Shown here: positions 1-12,130 of the stretch, in pieces
Position numbering within the stretch: the first letter of the stretch is position 1
Layout: each line of letters begins with the position of its first letter
Source of the DNA: Capsicum annuum
Lineage: Eukaryota > Streptophyta > Magnoliopsida > Solanales > Solanaceae
DNA length: 64,000 nucleotides
Reading direction: 5' to 3'
Assembly: GCF_002878395.1 (NCBI RefSeq)
Contig: NW_025860098.1
Span: 358,235 to 422,234, forward strand
Program-made: the position numbers and the translations under genes
The notes under the pieces: generated by a model
The model's database searches: none
Told to the model about the DNA's origin: nothing
What the model saw: only the letters and a program-made list of their open reading frames with translations

Positions 1-1004
1 TCAACGCTCAACAAAATAAGTGTATATGGTATGTATAGGTAGGCATCATAGATCAAATCTTCAGATTAGCATATGGTAATATTAACAAAACACTATATAT
101 GTAATGATCTAAATCAACCCTCTAGACACCCCACAATGCTTAGAACTATTAGTATCGCCGGAGCTAACTAATGGCATCTAATGAACACTGAATCATAACC
201 AGTTTAAGCAAAACATAGGTGGAAGATATTAACTCATAAGTCTAAAAAAAATTGAATAAAATAATACCAATAATACCGATATTTGAAAAATGTCTACAAA
301 GTCAAGATAAGCCTCTAAATACTGAAGAGTTACTAGGATATATTCCAGTTGATCCTAAAACCATGAAGCCTTAGATAAAAAAATAGAAATACTAAAATAA
401 AATCATAAACATAGGTACTCATATCATTAGGACTCACCAACTAATGAAAAGTAGGAAATGACGATTATTACTAATTGTGGTACAGCGGATAAAAACCTGA
501 ACCAACATCATAATAGGATGAAGAGCAAAAAGTATATGTGGTCAGTATTTATTGAGTGTACTGAGCATATGTAGATGCATGTAATGTGTTGAAATAACAT
601 AAATCATGAGGTTACGACATGCATGCTAAATGTATAAAGACGTCTTATTTTCATGAGTAAAAGTAGAAGTTGAAAAATCAGAAACAAAAAATAATAAAGC
701 ACTATTTGGTAAAACCAGACTCATAAATCTTTGATTTCTAGAACTAATGTACTTTGGGCATTTCTTGTAACCGACATGACCCATTTTAGAAACAAAGAGC
801 CCAAATTATAACTAATGTTGTAAAGGTGTTCAATACCTTACTCATGGACCTACTATTTGGTAAAAAATGAGGGAAATCACTACTGGTGAGGACTACCATG
901 ATAACTGTTATGACCTAAGATTATCTCCTAGGATTAAAACAGTGCTTTGAATCACAAGTGACTGCAAGATAACCCATGGCCGAGCAAAATACTAAGAATA
1001 TAGA
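1..1004. repeat. Diverged LTR-like DNA left of the MULE
   Basis: No coding capacity seen. Two phrases are collinear with solo LTR S2 (45404-47828). GACTCACCAACTA near 431 matches 45776, and TGTACTGAGCATATG near 558 matches 45903. The spacing is about 126 bp in both places. This suggests an old, diverged relative of the S2 LTR family, cut by the window edge and by the MULE. The rest is AT-rich and I cannot align it with confidence. Confidence 0.4.
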
Positions 1005-1014
1005 TGAAAACTAA
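1005..1014. repeat. 10-bp target site duplication, left copy (MULE)
   Basis: TGAAAACTAA directly abuts the left inverted repeat and is repeated exactly at 5218-5227. Mutator-superfamily elements make duplications of about 8-11 bp, so length and position fit. Confidence 0.9.
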
Positions 1015-1112
1015 GGAAAAATGGTTTGATGGACCCCTGTACTGTGTCAGTTTTGTATGTTTAACACTTCTACTTACATATTTGTCATCTGGACCCCTGA
1101 ACCCACTAAAAA
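1015..1112 (+). repeat. MULE terminal inverted repeat, left
   Basis: Starts GGAAAAATGGTTTGATGG and ends near GAACCCACTAAAAA. It contains ACACTTCTACTTACATATTT, which appears inverted in the right repeat. A few substitutions and one indel separate the two ends. Confidence 0.88.
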
Positions 1113-1977
1113 TAAATATTTTAAATACATTTTATGATGTGGCATCCTATATGGCTGGGACACCATAGGAGTGTGTATCTTAGTCTCCTAGCGCTTGTCA
1201 ACCATAAAAAAAAGGGCCCCAATCGTCAAAAAGGACATTATAAGTGCTTATTCTTCCTCATTTTCTTCCAACACCATTGTTGGAGCAATTTGAGTTTTTT
1301 AATCCATTATTCTCCATTTTTTCTCCTTTTTTTGTCCTTTTTTCTCTCTCTAAGTTCTTATCATTTAATTTTTTTCTTGCTGTGTTTGTACTATTGGAAA
1401 GTTAATTTTTTATATAATTTTTTGCAACACCATGACAATTCAAATTTGTTATTGTGTACTTTATGCGGAGCTTAAGATGTCAAGAACACCAACCAACCCA
1501 AGAAGAATGTTTTGGGCTTTAAAAAATATCAAGTTGGTAATGGTTGTGGATTCTTTCGTTGGGCTGATGAAAATGAACAATATAAAGGCAGACATCAAAG
1601 AAAACAAAGACAACAAGGACTGGGAAGACATGGGAGGCATGGAAGACATGAAAGATCAAGCATTAGTAATGATATCACTGTTATCATTATTATTGTCATT
1701 CGTTTCTATCTATTGTATTATTTTAGATTGCTTGATCTATGTAGTTGCTATGTGTAATAAAAATGAAATTCAAATTTAATGACAAATACAATTTTTTCAA
1801 TATAGAAATCTGCAATATATAATGTCTTAATAAGACATCAAAAGGTTTTTCTTAACAACATCTTAAATGAGAAATGCACCAGAAGTCTTAAAAAAATTAT
1901 CTTAACAACACTTAGGATCAATACAAAAAAAGAGAATTATACTAATGTGTTCCTTGAGTGCTTGTTGTGGACTGATT
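1113..1977. other. MULE interior, transposase 3' side, non-coding
   Basis: AT-rich DNA between the left inverted repeat and the C-terminal end of the transposase remnant. The frames seen here (for example 1134-1475 and 1432-1779 on the plus strand) are low-complexity, rich in F, S and L or in K, D and N, and match no domain I know. Most likely this is 3' untranslated or spacer sequence of the transposase gene. Confidence 0.5.
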
Positions 1978-4920
1978 CTAACTGGATTGAGTGCTTGATG
2001 CGACTTCAGTGGTTGTAGATGATTTTTCCTTTGATCTTCTGTAACTCGGTCCTTGTAGATTTCTTTGAGTTACTACAGCTCCACCTTTCCACCTTAGTCC
2101 ATTTGGTTTGAAACCCAAGTCAATATTAGTTGGAACTGAACCAATAAGTGTTGGACTATGCAACACTCTATCAGTATTTCTAGACTATAAAAATAAAAAA
2201 ATCAGTTATAGATGCACTAATACCGGTTAAATATAAATTAAACTATAGGAAACTTACCCTCTCTACCACACTGCCACTTGGTCCAAACAGCACACTAAAA
2301 CAAACTTCTTTTGCCCTGGACTTTTCTACTTAAGATTTGCAGAACCTCTCAAAGTTGTACTAGTCTTTCTCTTTTGGGCACCAACACTACTATTAGAAAA
2401 TTGAGTTGTAGATTGTGTAGCATTATCACCTACTGCTAAAGTGGTAGTGGGCATCTCAATAGCTGCAAGCCTTATATCAGCTGTTGAGGCACTTGTATGC
2501 CACACACCACAAACTGATGCAACATTTGCAGGTCTTCCTGTAGCTCTTTGTGCACTGCGACCATTTACAGGCCTTTCGGCACCTCTTACTGCAGTGTGAG
2601 CATTTGCAGGACTTTCTGTAGGCCTTCTGTAGATTGACTTTGTATGTGCAGTCATCTATTCATCTGTTGAAGCATTTATATCTCTCTGAGTAGCAACAAC
2701 AACAACTGCAGCACTAGTGTTGTCTTGCACACTTGGTTCACTACCACAGCTATTACTGAAATCTTTTTTCTACAAAAAAAATAAGTAAAGATCAAAAACA
2801 CATTCAAAAAAAGTAAAATTCATCAAAAAGAAAAGATTTAGCAAACCAAACTTGGACATACTTTCTTGTTGTGTCCAATACACTTGCACATAGAACATAT
2901 CATTTTTCTTCCCTTTCTCGTAGCCTTTCCAAACTTCTTCATAACAGGTTCATCCTTAGCCTTCCTGCTATTTTTACCTAGCCTTCCTGGCATGGGCGTA
3001 ATCTCAGGTGGCTCAATTGGTAGTCTTGTGCTTCTTAGCCGGACCTTAATATTTTTCATTGGTTGAATATACTTATCATATTCCTTCAGGTATGTTTCCC
3101 TTTGATACCGATGATCAAAAAATGACTCCACATTCCATACGTTGTAATACATTGCACTAATTGTGTGTGCATAAGGAATTCCCTTTAGTTGCCATGACCT
3201 ACAACTACATTGCTTACTTTTCACATTAACAACATGTGTATAAGGTGTATCACCATTTTTAAAGCCTATATCACAATAAACCTCACCTCATACTTGGCTG
3301 CATATTTTCCATTCTCCTTGCATAGCCATTGGTGATACATCACTGATCCATTTTTCTGAAAAATCTCTCATTTGAGTAATCCTTTCCATGACTTTGAATC
3401 TTATTTCCTCCAACATAGTGATAATTATTTTTAACATAGCAGCTAAAATTCAACTATTGAAAGTCTCACACATGTTGTTCTCAACCACATCAAACCTTCT
3501 ATGTTCCTTAAAAAAGGCCCTACACCATTCCTCTTTGTTGCACTTGATCAAATCTTCCACAATTCCAAAACCCAACTCACTCATATTATTAAGTTTTTGT
3601 TGCAAATACACTTCAAATGGGGCCCTTGCAACTTTCCAAAATTTCTTTCTCCTTTTCTCACCACACTAAACCTACTTCCAGTTGGCCCATATATGTTTAG
3701 CATACTATCTATGCTCAGCATTTGGTAGTATATTAGTAAGTGCCAAATGAAGACCCTATCAAAACATGTGAAATAGTAGTTAAACATTACTGACATTATT
3801 GCAGCAAACTTAAAAATAAATAACTGAAAAATATAAAACTTCATACCTTTTGCATATCATACATTACTGTCAAGCATTCACCCAAATTTTTGTCAAGTTC
3901 CAAATCATGGTTATGCCCCACAGAAACCAAGACCATGTTTCCTTGGTTTCTTTATCAACCACAACCCATGCTACAAGGTACATTTGATTATTTCCATATT
4001 TTGAAATACAAGAAAACAAGATACCTTTACATAAACCCTTGAGAAAAGTACCATCTAAACAAATTATTCTTCTACAGACCTCTTTCTATCCACTCTTTAA
4101 GGCCCCAAGACAAATGTAAATGCCCATAAACACCTCTTTTCCTGGAATTACATTCTTAGATGTCCTAATAGATATAGTGGTATCAGGATTGGTGGTCCTA
4201 AACTATTCAACATAATCATAAAACCTAGCAAAATCTTCAACAAAATCACCAAAATATTCATTCATAATTCATATTTTTGCTTTTCTACAGGTTGTTTTAC
4301 TCACATACAACCCATAGTCTTTTCTTAAAAGTGCTTGATTCTGATGTAAGTTTATTGATGGATCACTCATTATCCTATCTTTGTAATTCTTACTAATCCA
4401 AAAAGGGTTAAACATCTTATTTCTTGTCCTTTTAGAAATCTTGTGTACAGGAAAATAAGTTTTCACAATAAAATTTCCTGTGTTATCAACACTTCCAAGA
4501 ATAACCCAAGGACAACCCTTATGCTTACACTTTGCCCATACCCTTTCCTTCTGATTAGGTTTCAACTTAAGTTTCACACCTTTTTGAATAGTGTAACTCT
4601 ATAGTGCCTCTCTAAACTCAACAACATTTAGAAAAACCATATACAACTGAGCATACCTTCTTTGCAGTTTTATCAAAGTAGATTTTTCTAGATGAAGTTC
4701 TATGTAGTAGATCTACCACTTCATCATCATCAATAGGATCTCCTCCATCTTCAACACTAATTTGACTACCCGAATCTAAACTATCAAAATAAGGGTCATC
4801 ACCACCAAGTTTACCTTCATATCTAACCCCCTTGTTCTTATAAATATCCTCAAAACCAGCATCTATACCTACCGGTCTAGATGGTATCTCCTCTAGATTA
4901 ACCCAAACAACTTTTCTTTT
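1978..4920 (-). pseudogene. MULE transposase (MuDR/FAR1-like), decayed
   Basis: Transposases of this family cut and paste the element by binding its inverted repeats and using a DDE active site. On the minus strand the order is as follows. About 4910-4680 is an acidic N-terminus (reads GGDDPYFDSLDSG). 4577-4269 is a MuDR N-terminal domain with C-x4-C (CKHKGCPWVILGS). 4060-3250 is the catalytic region: DGTFLKG at 4048-4055 supplies the first Asp, VAWVVVDKETKETW follows, then FEVYLQQ and VVENNMCETFN. 3224-3150 is a SWIM finger (CSCRSWQLKGIPYAH) with one Cys changed to Tyr. 2890-2838 is an intact CCHC knuckle (CSMCKCIGHNKKVC). The C-terminal tail lies at 2655-2326 and 2166-1978 (LRWKGGAVVTQRNLQG). 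A stop follows ETFNS, and the frame changes between blocks; some gaps could be introns. I saw no clear start codon. Confidence 0.88.
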
Positions 4921-5121
4921 TCTTGTTTTTTAATGTTAGACTTCCTAGCTATGGTGAAATCAACTGAGTATGTTTTGTGCCTTCAAAATAATCAAATATT
5001 TCAAAATTAAACATATGTGGGTTTAAAATACATGGAAATTATTTTTTAAAAACTTAATGACGTATTTGGGATTGTGCAATACGTACAACTGAGTAAACCG
5101 ACAAAGGGTTTAAAAGATTGC

Positions 5122-5217
5122 TTTTTAGTGGGTTCAAGGGTCAAGATGACAAATATGTAAGTAGAAGTGTCCAACTTACAAAACAGATTAGTACAAGTTT
5201 CCATCAAACCATTTTGC
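5122..5217 (-). repeat. MULE terminal inverted repeat, right
   Basis: The reverse complement starts GCAAAATGGTTTGATGG and shares the block CACTTCTACTTACATATTTG with the left repeat. It abuts the right target duplication. Confidence 0.88.
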
Positions 5218-5227
5218 TGAAAACTAA
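5218..5227. repeat. 10-bp target site duplication, right copy (MULE)
   Basis: TGAAAACTAA, identical to 1005-1014. Confidence 0.9.
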
Positions 5228-6116
5228 TAAACAACACTTATTCGAAAGATGAAATTTAATAATAAAATAAACATTCATATAAATCAAATCGTCAATACCT
5301 AAATCTAAGATAATAAGATGGACAACTTGCTATAAGTATGAAAAGCCTCTACTAAGATGAGTTTTTGGGAAAAGCCCCTATCTAGCAATATCTATTTGAG
5401 AACTAGGAATAACAAAGGAAAAATTTACATAAGTGATGACTCAAGTACTCGTATGAATAGGAGTCACCAAATCTGTGTGTTCTAAAATAGTAAAAGATCA
5501 TACTAGGAGCGATTAGGATGATGAGTGTCCAAATCTATATTATACGATGATCTAGCACAAAAAAGTATGTTATCAGTACTTTAAATGCACTAAGTATGTT
5601 AGAGAAGAAAATAACTGATATGAGATGAACATGGGATATGGATCATGATAACTAGTGTAACACCAAATATTGAACATATCCTAAAAATAGAACTAAATAC
5701 AAGGTCGTGCAAGAATCTTAAATTTGAACTATAAACTGTGGATTATGGAAGTTACTAACAATTGAGATACCCTAACGTGAGATAACTGGTGTTAAAGTTG
5801 TATTTCTCGCTGGAAGGGTCAATACATTGCCAAGGGTATGAACACCAACTGATGTAGATCTACGAAAATGATATCCAAAATATTTAGAACCTACAATGTT
5901 TTCACAGTTTGGGGACTTAAGGTGGGCTATTAAAGGTCTCAACCTATTTGATTGATGTCCCTTTATTCGTACATCGACTCGATGCTCTATACTGCTCCCA
6001 ACTGAACAACACTGATAATTGTAAAGCTCACTAATTGTAATAATATCATAAATAAAATAAATGTAATCTTTGGAAGCATTAAAATCATGAAAACTATGGA
6101 ATATAGCATCCCAAAG
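5228..6116. other. Unassigned LTR-like DNA between MULE and element A
   Basis: No coding or RNA gene seen. It is the right-hand continuation of the DNA the MULE entered, so probably part of the same old LTR-like sequence as 1-1004. Phrases such as AAGCCTCTACTA, also seen in S2, point the same way, but I could not build a collinear alignment. Confidence 0.3.
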
Positions 6117-6830
6117 TGTTAAGACCCACTTAACGAGTCATGATGGCACCTACTAAACCCCGCTAGTAGGTAAGGCCAACCATAACTCTAACTAATGCAA
6201 TGAGTTAATTCAGTAGGAAATTCGTAATATAGTCCAACATCAATGAGCACCGGTTAAAACATAAACAAAGTGTTCTAAATAGAAAACAATCATGATGAGA
6301 TACCAATCCCACAACCTGGTAGAGCTAGTAGAAGAGTATCTAATTCCAATAATACAAACCAAAAGAGTATGAACAAAGTTAATACATCTGTCTCAATTAC
6401 AAAAGATTAAATATAAAAGATAGAGTGAATATAGGTGACTCAAACTCCATGAACTTACCCTATCTCCAAAAATCAATCACAGCACAAGCAATGGTTAACA
6501 ATGACAGCTAGTACTCAGATCTTCACCAAAACGGTGCATAAGTCTAGTATGAGTACCAAAAATAATGGGTACTCAGTAGGCATCATCGATTAATTGAGCT
6601 AAATCATAATATAAGAACCATATAGTAAAATATAACTTAAATAAGTCAAGGTACATAATCAAATCTGAATCATCTCCATCATCACTGGACATAATTTGTA
6701 AATAAACCAAAATCATCTCCTCCATCATTAGCCTTCATAACATTGACCAACATTATTTATAATACAATATTTCAACATGGAATATATAGTCATAAATTTT
6801 GAATTTGAATCGGGAATAAGTATAATCAAG

Positions 6831-7000
6831 ACTCGGTATCAAACCGATCATAAATATCAACAAGACTCGGAATTGAATCATCCATAAATACCAACAAGAC
6901 TCGAAATTAAACCGGTCCTAAATATCAATAAAACTCAGAATTGAACCAGTCATAAATATCAACAAGACTTGGAACTGAACAAGGCATAAATATCATATCT
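6831..7000. repeat. 34-bp tandem repeat in element A 3' LTR, five units
   Basis: Units begin at 6831, 6865, 6899, 6933 and 6967, exactly 34 bp apart. Each starts ACTCGG or a close variant and contains CATAAATATCAACAAG or a close variant. The same array has four units in the 5' LTR (24819-24954). Confidence 0.85.
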
Positions 7001-8056
7001 ATCACCATAATAACATCATCAATAACATAAATAACAACATAATTAATCCTCAAATTCATCCGCATAATGACTTAGTGTCAACATTACTCTTTATTGCCTT
7101 AATAAGCCTTTTCAAGAGTCCAATAAACATAAAGGCTCACCATAACTAGCATGTCATAGACTAACGTGGGTCAAAAGTTCACTTCTACTCCTCGAGTTTA
7201 TTTTAAGCGAGCTCTACCTGAACTAGGCTTAAGGTATCTAATTCTTTGTTAGATGTCAAACAAGCATTAATTTACCCTAATATAAGGAATTCCCCTAAAA
7301 CATGAGTAACTAGGTCAATAATGCCTAATTAGAGTACTTAAGTCATTCTCATGCTAAGCATGAGGGATGAATTCCGATTCCTCTAAGTACAAGGGAACAA
7401 GTTAAAGGGTTCAAGCTTATGGTATCAAAAAAAAAAACTAAATACTTCAACTAACCCAAAGTTTTACGATTAATAAAACCAACACCTAAAACCCATCCCA
7501 ATCCAACACAATATCATAAATATACTATGAAGTAGCTCAATCTAACAAGGGTTAAACTAACTTACCTCAACTCCAAAGAAAGCTCAACAATCCATTTAAC
7601 CTTTTCTTTTCCCTTTTGAGAAGATTTTTGAGATAGCATGCTATCATAAACACATTCTTGTCATCAATACAAGAATATTGATACACAAATTGCTACATTA
7701 TGCTTCGGGTCCAATAATCATGCCAAAACACCATGTGAGTCCCATTCACAAAAATGTATTTTTGAGGCAAACCAAACATGATATCAAGCACATGAAATCA
7801 AAATCCTAAAAAATGGGTAAAAATAAGAAAACTTTGGGATAAATCAAGCCCTAAGTGATTTAGGGCTTCGATCAAATTTTCAAGAATTTTAAGCATGAAT
7901 TTAAAGGAATCCTACCTTAAAATCGAAGATATTTGTGAAAATATATGTTAATCGAGCTCCCAAGTCATCCAAGACTTAATTTAAAGTTATCAAACTCTTT
8001 TAGGGTTTTGCTTATAAGGGAAATAGTAGAAATGAATAATTTCATGACATTGGGGT

Positions 8057-8065
8057 CTATTTATA
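8057..8065 (-). promoter_or_regulatory. TATA box of element A 3' LTR
   Basis: Minus strand reads TATAAATAG within ATGCATATAAATAGACCCC. The same box is kept in the 5' LTR at 59363-59371. It lies downstream (minus sense) of the inverted-motif cluster, as expected for a U3 promoter. Confidence 0.55.
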
Positions 8066-8731
8066 TGCATATCAGGTTTTCGGGTGTTGCAATCGCACAT
8101 GGTAGGTTGCGATCACATATTTGGATGCAGGAGAAGGTGGTGCGATTACAAAAATCCCTTTGTGTAATCGCATTACCTTTCTGGTTGAGGTGCAACACTC
8201 TTTTTGTGCAATCAAGCTACATTTATACAGGAAGCTGAAACTTAGAAAATTTCAATATTTTCGCTAAGGCCTCGGGAGTCATTCAGAATCCAAAATACGC
8301 AAATAAACTATGTAATTACACTAAATTTTAAATTTTGGATGTAATGGCAAACTTAAATTTTTTATCCGAGATCGTATCAACCAAATGTGAGTACTACACC
8401 CAAATTTCCAATTTTCCAAATTTCCGATAAATATGCTCGAAATGAACTCAGATGCATTAGAACCCGAACCAAAGGTCTACCTAGCTTAAAATCATTATTA
8501 TGGTGCTGCTGGAGCATTCAAGATTTGCATATGAGAATATTCAACTAATTTTTTTGCCCAGTGTCCATTTAGAACTAGTGAAGACTTCTAAATAGGGAAT
8601 TGAATCTAAAATCTGAAATAACTGCCCGATAACCAAACTATTAATTCTAAAAAGTCATAAATGACTTAGTATTGATATGGAAAAGCTATAACATCAAGAA
8701 AAAGATGAAATATAGAATATTATAATATACA

Positions 8732-8755
8732 CTACTAAACTTTCATCCCCAAAAG
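8732..8755 (-). other. Polypurine-tract-like site of element A
   Basis: Minus strand reads CTTTTGGGGATGAAAG between the end of the chromodomain frame and the 3' LTR. The position and purine richness fit the plus-strand priming site of a gypsy element. Confidence 0.4.
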
Positions 8756-8774
8756 TGAAAGATAAAAATATAAC

Positions 8775-10230
8775 TGAAGTCTTGAACAATTGAGGATACT
8801 GGGACTACATACCCCTCTTGATTTTCCAAGTGGCCTCGTCCATTGGGCAGACTGCCTAACATCACTGCCAAAATAAGCATAGGATCCTCAACAAAGGTCA
8901 AATGCTTATACAACTAGACAGAGTCCCATCTAAGTACATGAGAAGGATCGGGAATATATCGCTGCAACATAGAGACATGGAAAACTAGATGAACAACAGC
9001 AAAATCTAACGGTAAAGCCAACTCATAGGCTACCTCACTAACTGTAAAGAAAATATAAAAGGATACATCATATCTTAAATTGAGCTTACCTTTCCTCCCA
9101 AACCTTATCACCCCCTTTATGGGCAATTCACAGGGGAATACACGATCATTAAGTCCAAAAATTAGGGCACAAAGCCTATGGTCTACAAAGGCCTTCTCCC
9201 TACGCTAAGCCGCTCTTAACCTATCCTTAATCACCCTGAATCTATCCAAAGACTCCTGAACTATATCTTTACCATGAGGCCTAACTTTAAAAGTCTAAAA
9301 CCATCAGTCAGAGTATGACATTTCCTACCATACAAAGCCTTAAAAGGTGCCATCTCGATACTCAAATGATAGTTGTTGTTATAAGCAAACTCTGCCAAAG
9401 ACAAGTGTAGTTCTCACTGGAATCCAAAGTCCATAACACAGGATCAGAGCATGTCCTTAAGAACCTTAATAGTCCACTTGCACTGAAAATCGGTATGTGG
9501 AAGAATGGTTGTTCTTAAATCTACTTACATACCCAACTCCTCCCGAAAGGCTCTCAAAAACCTCAAAGTTAACACAAAACCAAGCTCTAAAATGATAGAA
9601 ATACGCAAACAATGCAAATGGACTATCTCTAGAACATAGATATGGGCTAATCTTTTTGTACTGAAGGTTATTTGAATAGGAAAGAAATGTGATGACTTGG
9701 TCAAATGATCCACAAATACCCATATACCATCTAAACCACGATAAGAGCAAGGTAAACCACCAATAAAACCTATGGTAATCCTTTTCCATTCCTACTCGAG
9801 AATGGGAAACCTCTTAGTCAAACTACCTGGTCGCTAATGCTCGTCCTTTACCTGCTGAAAATAAAGGCGATGAGATACATAGTGTACCTCATCTATACCA
9901 CTCCACCAATTGTGCTATCTCAAATCTCTATACACCTTAGCTCTACCAGGGTGAATAGAATACCTAGAGACGTAAGGCTCATGAAACATCAACTTAATTA
10001 AGTCATCAAGTTGGGGAACACGAATACATCCATCAAAACTCAAAATACCCTCAGAATCAATTGTATGCCTTTTGAATTCACCACTCAACACCTGATCATG
10101 AGGGATGAAAAACTTATTATCCTCATATAAACGATCACAAATTTGCTCAAATAGTAAGGACCTCATCTCCACACTAGCCCAAAGCCTCCTAGGATCCAAA
10201 ATATCTAGGCAAACCATCAGGTTAGCTAAA
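8775..10230 (-). pseudogene. Element A integrase and chromodomain, decayed
   Basis: Integrases insert retrotransposon cDNA; in chromoviruses a C-terminal chromodomain steers insertion to chromatin. Minus strand: 10217-9915 is the RNase H-integrase linker and zinc region (SRYSIHPGRAKVYRDLR). 9789-9466 covers the catalytic core (MDHLTKSSHF, then RLAHIYVLEIV). 9126-8914 is the C-terminal region (GVIRFGRKGKLNLRY, VHLVFHVSMLQ). 8850-8775 is the chromodomain end (PMDEATWKIKRGM then SQYPQLF). The frame changes several times and a stop follows GM in the chromodomain. No start codon of its own is expected, because it was part of a polyprotein. Confidence 0.85.
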
Positions 10231-11480
10231 TACGAAATGTCTTATGCTAAAACCTCTAAGAATCTTAAATACACGTCGAGCTACCCATACTGCATGCCTT
10301 TTGACATAAGGCATTTGCAACCATATTTTTCTTGCTTGGATAATATAAAATGGACATATTGTAGTCCTTAAGCAACTCCATTTGTCTACACTGACGAGCA
10401 TTAAGCTCTCTCTAGGTCATAAGATGCTGAACGCTATAATGATTGGTAAAGATCTCACAATGCATACCATACAAATAATGCCTCTAAATATTATGCCTAA
10501 TGACTACTGCCACCAACTCTAAATTATGAGTGGGTTAGTTGAACTCATGAACCTTAACATACATAGAAGAATTAGTAATAACATGACCCATCTACATTAA
10601 TACACAAACTAGACCAATACCAAAGCATCATAAAACAAGGTGAACCGCTCAACCTCAGCAAGAAGAGCTGAAGTAGGATATGAAGTAAGAAAGTCCTTGA
10701 GCTTTCAAAAGCTCGATTCACATTCCTTGGACCATTGGAAAGGAACCTCTTTTTGAGTTAATCAGGTCATATGGTCTGAAATAGTAGCAAAAACCTCAAC
10801 AACATATCTATAGTAACCGGCGAACCAATGATGCTACAAACCTTAGTCGCAATCTAGGTGGGTCTACTATAATACCTTCCTAGACACCACATGTCCAAGA
10901 AATGACATTGACTCAAGCAAAAACTCATACTTGGAGAACTTGGCAAAAAGCAAATGATCTCTGAAAGTCTGGAGCACGATCCTCAAATGTTGCATATTCT
11001 TCTCGCTACTACTCGAATACACAAGGATGTCATTAATGAACACAATAACAAAAGAGTCCAAATAAGTCATGAATCTGTGGTTCATCAAATCTATCTATGG
11101 AACTGGGTCATTTTTCAACCCAAAAGACATTACTAAGAAATCATAATGTCCATAATAGTCCCTAAAACCTGTGTTTGGGACATTCTCAGCCCAAATCCAA
11201 AACTGATTGTAACTAGAATACAAATTAATTTTAGAAAACACAGCACACCCAGAAACTGGTCAATAAAGTCATCAATATGAGGCATAGGATAATGATTCTT
11301 CACCATCACCTTATTAAGCTGCCTATAATCAATGAACATACATATGGAACCATTTTTTTTCATAAACAATATTGGATCTCTCGGTGGGGTGGCACTCACT
11401 CTAATAAAACCCTTACCAAGAAGATTCTAAAGCTGAGAATTCAGCCTTTTAATCTTGGTAGTAGGCATATGGTTAGGTTC
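10231..11480 (-). pseudogene. Element A reverse transcriptase and RNase H, decayed
   Basis: Minus strand: 11399-11133 carries the RT fingers and palm start (ICMFIDYRQLNKVMVKNHYP, PHIDDFIDQ). 11088-10867 carries the active-site block [10 protein letters not shown], where families normally have FIDD; the first catalytic Asp of the pair is Asn here. LGHVVSRK follows. The end of RNase H is at 10371-10270 (KDYNMSILYYPSK, MVANAL). The segment between, 10860-10380, is recognisable only in patches with many stops. The Asn change alone should abolish polymerisation. Confidence 0.83.
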
Positions 11481-12130
11481 CATATAAATAGGTCAGGTTC
11501 GAGGCTCGATATCAATAGAAAACTCAATTTTATGGATAGGAGGAATACTAGACAGGTTAGTATAAAACACATTAGAAAACTTACAAATAACAAGAATAGG
11601 GTCAAATGATGGACTCTCCATACTATTATAACAAATATAAGCAGGATAAGACTCGTAACCCCTTAAAATAAGTCCACTAGCACACATATAAGAGATAATC
11701 CCCATCGGCTTATTTCTAACAACTCTTTGTCACATGACTGGGGATATACCGAGCATGGCTAAGGTAACGGTCTTTGTAATGAAGTCCATGACCACATAAT
11801 AGTGGGATAACTGGTCCATGCCAAAAATTATATCAAAATTCACAATACTAAAAATAATAAGATTAACATAAGTATCAACATCACTTTTGGTCATAATACA
11901 CAATCTGATTACTCAATCCACCACTAAAAAATCACCCAAGGGAGTAGGTAATCACAATGGCATAGATAATAAATTCAATCGTGGTGCATAATAAGAAAAA
12001 GTACAAGAATAAGTGGATCATGGATAAAATAAAGCAAGGGCCAATGGTGGCGCACTTAAGTCTCTTCTATAAGAACAATATTCGAAGTCTCAGCCTCAAG
12101 TTGAGTAGGTTCTGTTTATGACTAACCCCA
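11481..12130 (-). pseudogene. Element A protease and protease-RT linker, decayed
   Basis: Minus strand from about 12070 to 11481. The protease C-terminal half is readable near 11850-11710 (ILGMDQL, then TVTLAMLGISPV). The linker at 11705-11493 reads SNVFYTNLSSIPPIHKIEFS, the stretch that normally precedes the RT in this family. I could not find the DTG or DPG active-site triad, so the N-terminal half is lost or too diverged. Confidence 0.6.

Larger units (their letters stand above)
1015..5217 (-). mobile_element. Mutator-like DNA transposon (MULE), decayed autonomous copy
   Basis: A 4.2-kb element bounded by inverted repeats of about 96-98 bp (1015-1112 and 5122-5217) and by an exact 10-bp target duplication. 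The inside carries a MULE transposase on the minus strand, with an acidic N-terminus, a MuDR-type N-terminal domain, a DDE region, a SWIM zinc finger and a CCHC knuckle. By eye the two inverted repeats agree at roughly 85 percent, so the copy is not recent, yet its ends and target duplication are complete. At least one in-frame stop and several frame changes make it non-autonomous today. It sits in LTR-like DNA. Confidence 0.9.
6117..8731 (-). repeat. Element A 3' LTR
   Basis: In plus coordinates it begins TGTTAAGACCCAC, a decayed form of the TGTCACGACCC start common in these LTRs, and ends near ATATTATAATATACA. The first 1.4 kb aligns with 22562-25511 and the last 1.2 kb with 58863-60541. 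It holds a 34-bp tandem array, a TATA box on the minus strand, and a cluster of short inverted motifs (8083-8215) just upstream of that TATA. The frame at 7945-8238 lies in this LTR and has no family signature. Confidence 0.75.

Noticed and set aside
1134..1779. Overlapping plus-strand frames of 81-115 codons
   Set aside because: They lie inside the MULE, opposite in sense to its transposase, are low in complexity and show no known domain.
2326..2655. 109-codon minus frame as a separate gene
   Set aside because: It falls in line with the C-terminal tail of the MULE transposase and shares its strand and spacing.
6831..7000. CRISPR-like array
   Set aside because: The 34-bp units are contiguous tandem repeats without spacers, inside a plant LTR.
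7945..8238. 97-codon frame in A's 3' LTR, with a partial relative at 59250-59486
   Set aside because: The two readings diverge in frame and length after about 50 codons, as expected for non-coding LTR sequence.
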